From: Euphorbia lathyris
Lineage: Eukaryota > Streptophyta > Magnoliopsida > Malpighiales > Euphorbiaceae
Reading direction: 5' to 3'
Length of the DNA: 64,000 nucleotides
NCBI RefSeq assembly: GCF_963576675.1
Contig: NC_088918.1
Span: forward strand, 50,315,501-50,379,500
The stretch's first letter is position 1. Every line of letters starts with the position of its first letter. Below, piece by piece: positions 59,842 to 64,000 of this stretch. Made by a program: the position numbers and the translations under genes. Under the pieces are notes generated by a model. It was not told the DNA's origin, ran no database searches, and saw only the letters and a program-made list of their open reading frames with translations.

Positions 59842-61087
59842 GGGTAAATTTCATCTATGGTGTACAACTTTTATCCTAAATCACACTTTGGTATACAAAC
59901 TTCAATTTTTGTCACACTAATATATATGTACTTAAGGGTGACCACTGTGGTGTACAACCGGTGAAAATGAACGGTCAACACTCAGTCAACACGCCACCTC
60001 AGCTTTGACCGGACAAAAAGTAAAAAAAAATTCAACCAATTAATATAAAATTACTTTTATACCGCTATCTCTCCATCTATTCATCTTCTCCCCCTCCATT
60101 TCTTCCTCTCTCTATCTTCAAATTTCTTTCTCCCTCTTCTTTCTAACATATGAAGATGGAGACGAACCTTTATACATACAGGTATTATAAATACCAAAAT
60201 TTGATCAATCCTTATAGTGGGTTTAGGATAGGATCTTTGTAGAAAAAGAGAGTAAATGGCTCGATTGCCTCCTAAAATACCTATGATGACTCCAAATTGG
60301 CCTCCATTCCTCCACCAAACAATCTCAAACTGTACTACCGACGCCGCCGCCATTGAGAATCAAAATCCTTCATGGGACGACTTCTTGGACTTTTCTTCCA
60401 CCAAACGTGGAGTCCACCGCCGCTCAATCAGTGATTCAGTTGCCTTCCTTGAGACTAATACGATGCCGTTTGTCGAAGAATGCCATCAAAACGACAACAA
60501 GAAGAGCAATTACCCGAATGGGCTGTTGTCGGAAAATCTCGGATTTGAGAGATTAGACAATAAGGAACTGATGTCGATGTTCGCCGATGAGATGTCGAGT
60601 TTGTCACTGCTGCCAACGACGTCAAACCCGTCAACGCCGTCGGATCAAAACAGCAACAACGATGAGAAGGCAGTAACGGTGTAAGATCAATAGCAGCAAC
60701 AGGAGCAGGCAACCAAGAGTGAGGCAGGTGAGGTGGAGAGCTCATGCAAGCAAGAATAATTCTCATCTAATTATTATTCCAATGGTGACCCTGTAATTAC
60801 AGATCCTAAGAGGGTAAAAAGGTATTAACATGCAAATCTATACTAGTAGTATGTTGTTTTTTTAGATAGTGTAGATAAATTTTGTGTGATAAAGAAGTTA
60901 GTTAGAGAATTTTGAAGATAGATTGAGAATTTTGAAGAGAGAGAAAGAAATTTGAAGATAGAGAAAGAAATGGATGGAAGAAAATGAATAGATTGAGAGA
61001 TAGGGGTATAAAAGTAATTTTATATTAATTGGTTGATTTTTTTTTTTGACTTTTTGACCGTTCAAAGCTGAGGTGGCACGTTGACTG
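59842..61087 (+). mobile_element. Pack-MULE-like element carrying a bZIP exon, right TIR cut by element F
   Basis: Long inverted arms surround a host-gene fragment. The left arm (about 59980-60145: cagtcaac...gccacctcagctttga, caaccaattaatataaaatt, ttactttatacc-type) is repeated in reverse complement at about 60935-61087 with few mismatches. The left arm extends outward to gggtaaatttcatctatgg at 59842, a common MULE-type end. The right arm stops at 61087 where the LTR of F begins. TSD not testable in the window. Confidence 0.65.
60256..60819 (+). pseudogene. bZIP34/bZIP61-like exon 1 fragment, broken
   Basis: Opens with MARLPPKIPMMTPNWPPF, then DDFLDFSSTKRGVHRRSISD, SVAFLE and LDNKELMSMFADE: the N-terminal region of group E bZIP transcription factors. 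The first stop is TAA at 60682-60684, followed by in-frame TAG in a Gln-rich stretch (DQ-x-QQQEQATK). The sequence then drifts, and after a further break NGDPVITDPKRVKR appears, the start of the basic region. It ends at a GT (gtaaaaag/gtatta), where the family has an exon boundary. No leucine zipper exon follows. Both early stops fit C-to-T changes in CAA/CAG. A captured gene piece inside inverted repeats, not a working factor. Confidence 0.8.
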
Positions 61088-62920
61088 TGTTGGGGTTTAG
61101 TGTCCTATAGACAATTGTTCTAGGATATAAACTTAATGTAAATGGAGTGTTCTTTATATCATTTGTTTTAATGAGATATGGTTTCATAACTATATAAAGA
61201 CAACCTCTTTTAAGAACTAAATAAAGTCTAATAAAAGGAAATCCCTAAGTTTGTTTAAAGTGATTATAAAGTGTTCATACAAGCATGAAGTGAGATGAAA
61301 CTTTATAATAAACTAACAAACTTAAAACCACCCCAAGTCAAGTAATATGTTTAGAATTGACATATCACTGCTGAGACTTGCATGTAACAATATCTTCTGT
61401 CGAGAGAAAAAGCTGATCTCACAAGCTCCAGATATGCAGATATCTGAACAGTTACGTGGATCCAATGAAAGGGAGTTCATTAGGATTGGGGACCCGACTT
61501 GAGATAACAGGATGGGTAGATTCATCCTTGTCACTTGTTCAACTCATTGGTATTAATAGGTATAAGTAATCCTTAGACTCAAAGGAATGTTAATTGGTGA
61601 TTCTGGATTATGGAATGTGATGCTTTGATCCTGTTGTAACACGATCCATAACAGAGATGACTCTAGGGTTTGAACGGCAGACGTTGGGTATCACAGGAAG
61701 TAATTGCAGGATAATTATACATTGGATTGAGCATTTGTCACTCCCGATAAATGGGAGATACGTCCAAGGATCGCTTGTGGAAGACTTGACTCTAAATCCT
61801 TGCAAGGTGATAGCTTAAGACTTGAAATGCAGATTTCACTTAACCTATCTAATTGGAGTTAACTCGGCCTGTACAAGTAAAATGAACGTCTCGCTATATG
61901 TAACTTGACATTATCCATAGTCATAAGATTCAGTTCAAGGATGTAGTTGATAAAGGATCGAATTATACTGTAACTAATACGGAAAGGTCAACGACAGAAT
62001 CAACCTGTCTTCTTATAGCTCTGGGGGAATGTTTTGGATTTGCTAATCACATTTGGCGTACTCATTCCGTTATTCAAAGATTAAATATAATTCTGATAAA
62101 ATTAATTTAATAGTTGCATACGGCTAGAAGCAATAAGAACCTAATGGATCACACATAAGACTTGGAGCCCAAAAGAGAAACAGATGTTAATTAATTGATG
62201 GAAGCCCAACTGAGTCCACCAAGGCCCAGTAAATAGAGGGGGGCGATTTTTATGTATTAAATGCATGAAGAAATTAATTTGATTTTAAGCAATCCTAATT
62301 AGATTAGGATTGTGAATTAAATTAATTAAAAGATAAATAAGTTAGGAGGTTTAATGAGATTAAATTTCTCCTATTATTATCCTAAAAGGTTATTATTATT
62401 ATCTTTATATTTAGATATAATTATAGATAATAAATAAGAATTATATTCCGAATTAAATTCTTATTCAGTAACCTAATTCTATCTAACTAGGGTTTAGATA
62501 CAAGAGAGTATATATATACCCCCTCTATATGTAAATTTCGGCCAACCCTAGTCTGCCATAGAAAGAGAATTTCGACCCCCATAGTTGAGGACGAGATCAT
62601 TCACCGCTTCCTCCTGATTCAATTGATTTTCATCTCTTTCTCTTATTCCTTGATCTTATGTTGATTTATTAGAGGCAATCTATTCTTGATTGCTTTTACA
62701 CGGTTGATATCTAACTTGATTTTGGATTGTGTTTTTTGTCTTGTGCTCGGAAACTCGGAGTAAGAGTTGTGGGCACTTCGATTGCAACGGTAGATAGAAC
62801 TTCAAAATGTATTTCCTTCTATCCCTCTTTATATGAAATAACGATTAACGGATCTTGAGTTAATGGAAAATGTTAAAAATTTTATATTTCCGCTGCCATA
62901 CGTTAGGCTATTTTCCTTCA
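61088..62920 (+). repeat. Element F 5' LTR
   Basis: 1833 bp, TGTTGGGGTTTAGTG to TTTTCCTTCA. TATA-like tatatatata at 62509-62518. Matches C LTRs throughout. Confidence 0.9.
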
Positions 62921-62921
62921 G

Positions 62922-62933
62922 TGGTATCAGAGC
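62922..62933 (+). promoter_or_regulatory. Element F primer-binding site
   Basis: TGGTATCAGAGC one base after the LTR. Confidence 0.9.
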
Positions 62934-63248
62934 CTGCGTTAAATCCGTTATTTCATATATGAAAATTAAAAGGTTTTTTAATCGAATTGAATAAATATTT
63001 ATAGTTAGGTTAATTAACAAAACTGTTTTGATTAATTAGTTCTAAAGATAAATAAGTTTTAATTAATTGTTAATTAAAATAGATTATGCGTATGTTCCTA
63101 ATTATTTTGGTTGATAATCTTTATAACAAAATCTATTAGTTTTATAGTTAGATTGATAAAAGTTAGTTTTATTGATTCTAAAGATAAAACGGAAAATCTA
63201 TAATAGGTTTTCTTATTTTCTGAAAATCGTTTTAAAACCGTTCTAAAA

Positions 63249-63251
<3 letters not shown>

Positions 63252-63298
<47 letters not shown>
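63252..63298. repeat. (TA)n microsatellite in F leader
   Basis: About 23 TA units; the homologous place in C (13629-13670) has a shorter AT run. Confidence 0.9.
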
Positions 63299-63302
<4 letters not shown>

Positions 63303-63329
63303 TTTAAAAAAAATAAATGGACAGCAGCT

Positions 63330-63441
63330 CGGGTTGCGCCTCACGGCGCAACCCGACCGGTGTCCTGCGGTTGCTGCCTCGCGGCAGCAACCGTGCAGCG
63401 GCGGGCCAGGCGCAAAAGGGCTGCTGCCAAACGGCAGCAGC
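63330..63441 (+). other. Three perfect GC-rich hairpins in F leader
   Basis: 63330-63355: cgggttgcgcc / ggcgcaacccg, loop tcac. 63368-63393: cggttgctgcc / ggcagcaaccg, loop tcgc. 63420-63441: gctgctgcc / ggcagcagc, loop aaac. They stand in an otherwise AT-rich leader. Confidence 0.85.
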
Positions 63442-63621
63442 TGCTTCCTCGGGCCCGTCCCGAAACCCATGTATTTTAAAATCGTTTTAAAATAGTTTTA
63501 AATATATATATATATATATATATATATGCGTTTCAGAAATTAATAGTTTTCTGTTTTGATTATCGAATGAATGAATTTATTTAAAAGTTTGTTTTATCTA
63601 TTTGTAAATCAAAAGTATTAA

Positions 63622-64000
63622 GGGAGTGTTTGGTTAAGTCAACTTAAACTATGGAATGGGAATGAAATTGGATTATTCCCTTTATTAATGTTTGGTTAAA
63701 CAAATATAACTTGAGAATGATATAATCTCATTCTCTAATTATAGGAATAATTGATTCCCTCCTCTCCCCACCTCAATCACATTTCATTCCCATTACCTTT
63801 CATTTATTAAAAAAATAACATTACAATGTTCACGTTTTTTCAAAACCCACTGCTCATAATTATGGTTATTTTTTTATATTTTAAATAGTTAATTTTTTTT
63901 ATAAGGTGGTTACACTATATTATATTTTACATACTAGTATATCTATATTATATAGCAATGTTTTTCTTTTGAATTTATAATATCATTTTTTATTTATAAT
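63622..64000. mobile_element. Left end of a Tourist-like (PIF/Harbinger) MITE in F
   Basis: Element F sequence matching C stops at 63621. GGGAGTGTTTGGTTAA, a Tourist-type terminus, follows a TAA (63619-63621). AT-rich, non-coding to the window end, so the right TIR is not seen. Confidence 0.55.

Larger units (their letters stand above)
61088..64000 (+). mobile_element. Element F: copia of the same family as C, plus strand, cut by window end
   Basis: LTR 61088-62920, PBS and about 700 bp of leader are visible, aligned to element C's LTR and leader in opposite orientation but more diverged. The internal region is interrupted by a Tourist-like MITE at 63622. Inserted into the right arm of the Pack-MULE-like element. 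Confidence 0.88.

Overview
This window looks like a transposon-dense intergenic stretch of a eudicot plant nuclear genome. The evidence is nested Ty1/copia and Ty3/gypsy LTR retrotransposons with plant-type primer-binding sites, MITEs, a SINE-like insert, GT-AG introns, and plant-only host genes (a nepenthesin/CDR1-type aspartic protease, an At5g17165-type LEA protein, a bZIP34/61-like fragment). No species is claimed.

Layout. 1-4588: element A, a Sirevirus-like copia on the minus strand, cut by the window start and carrying a SINE-like insert in gag. 4589-5326 and 47148-49080: element E, an old decayed chromovirus-like gypsy that is the receptor of the whole nest. 5327-47147: element B, a plus-strand Sirevirus-like copia of the same broad family as A. 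B's 5' LTR holds element C (6451-15856, minus-strand copia, 5-bp TSD tatgt). Its region downstream of pol holds an env-like ORF and a hAT-like MITE. Its 3' LTR holds element D (25766-45985, minus-strand Tat/Ogre-type gypsy, 5-bp TSD agtgt). All C and D boundaries are base-precise, because the other LTR of B shows each empty site.

Element D is the most unusual object. It has one long gag-pol frame (two in-frame stops) with four successive capsid-like repeats, a CX2HX4HX4C knuckle, protease, a G-patch-like segment, RT, two RNase H domains and integrase. It also has a six-exon gene on the opposite strand with a plant mobile domain and its own TATA box, a 39-bp minisatellite open on both strands, and a palindrome array directly upstream of the LTR TATA box that has gained and lost units since insertion.

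49081-64000 is less crowded. It contains a two-exon LEA-like gene (minus strand), an LTR plus unassigned ORF of a second gypsy-like element (G), a minus-strand LTR-retrotransposon leader remnant, and a single-exon aspartic protease gene. It also contains a Pack-MULE-like element carrying exon 1 of a bZIP gene, whose right terminal repeat is cut by element F (same family as C, plus strand). F in turn carries a Tourist-like MITE that runs off the window.

Relative age by nesting: E is oldest; then A and B; then C, D, the MITE in B and the SINE in A. By eye the LTRs of C and D differ at about 1% of sites or less, those of B by a few percent. Boundaries were read by hand; family names rest on motifs, not on database searches.
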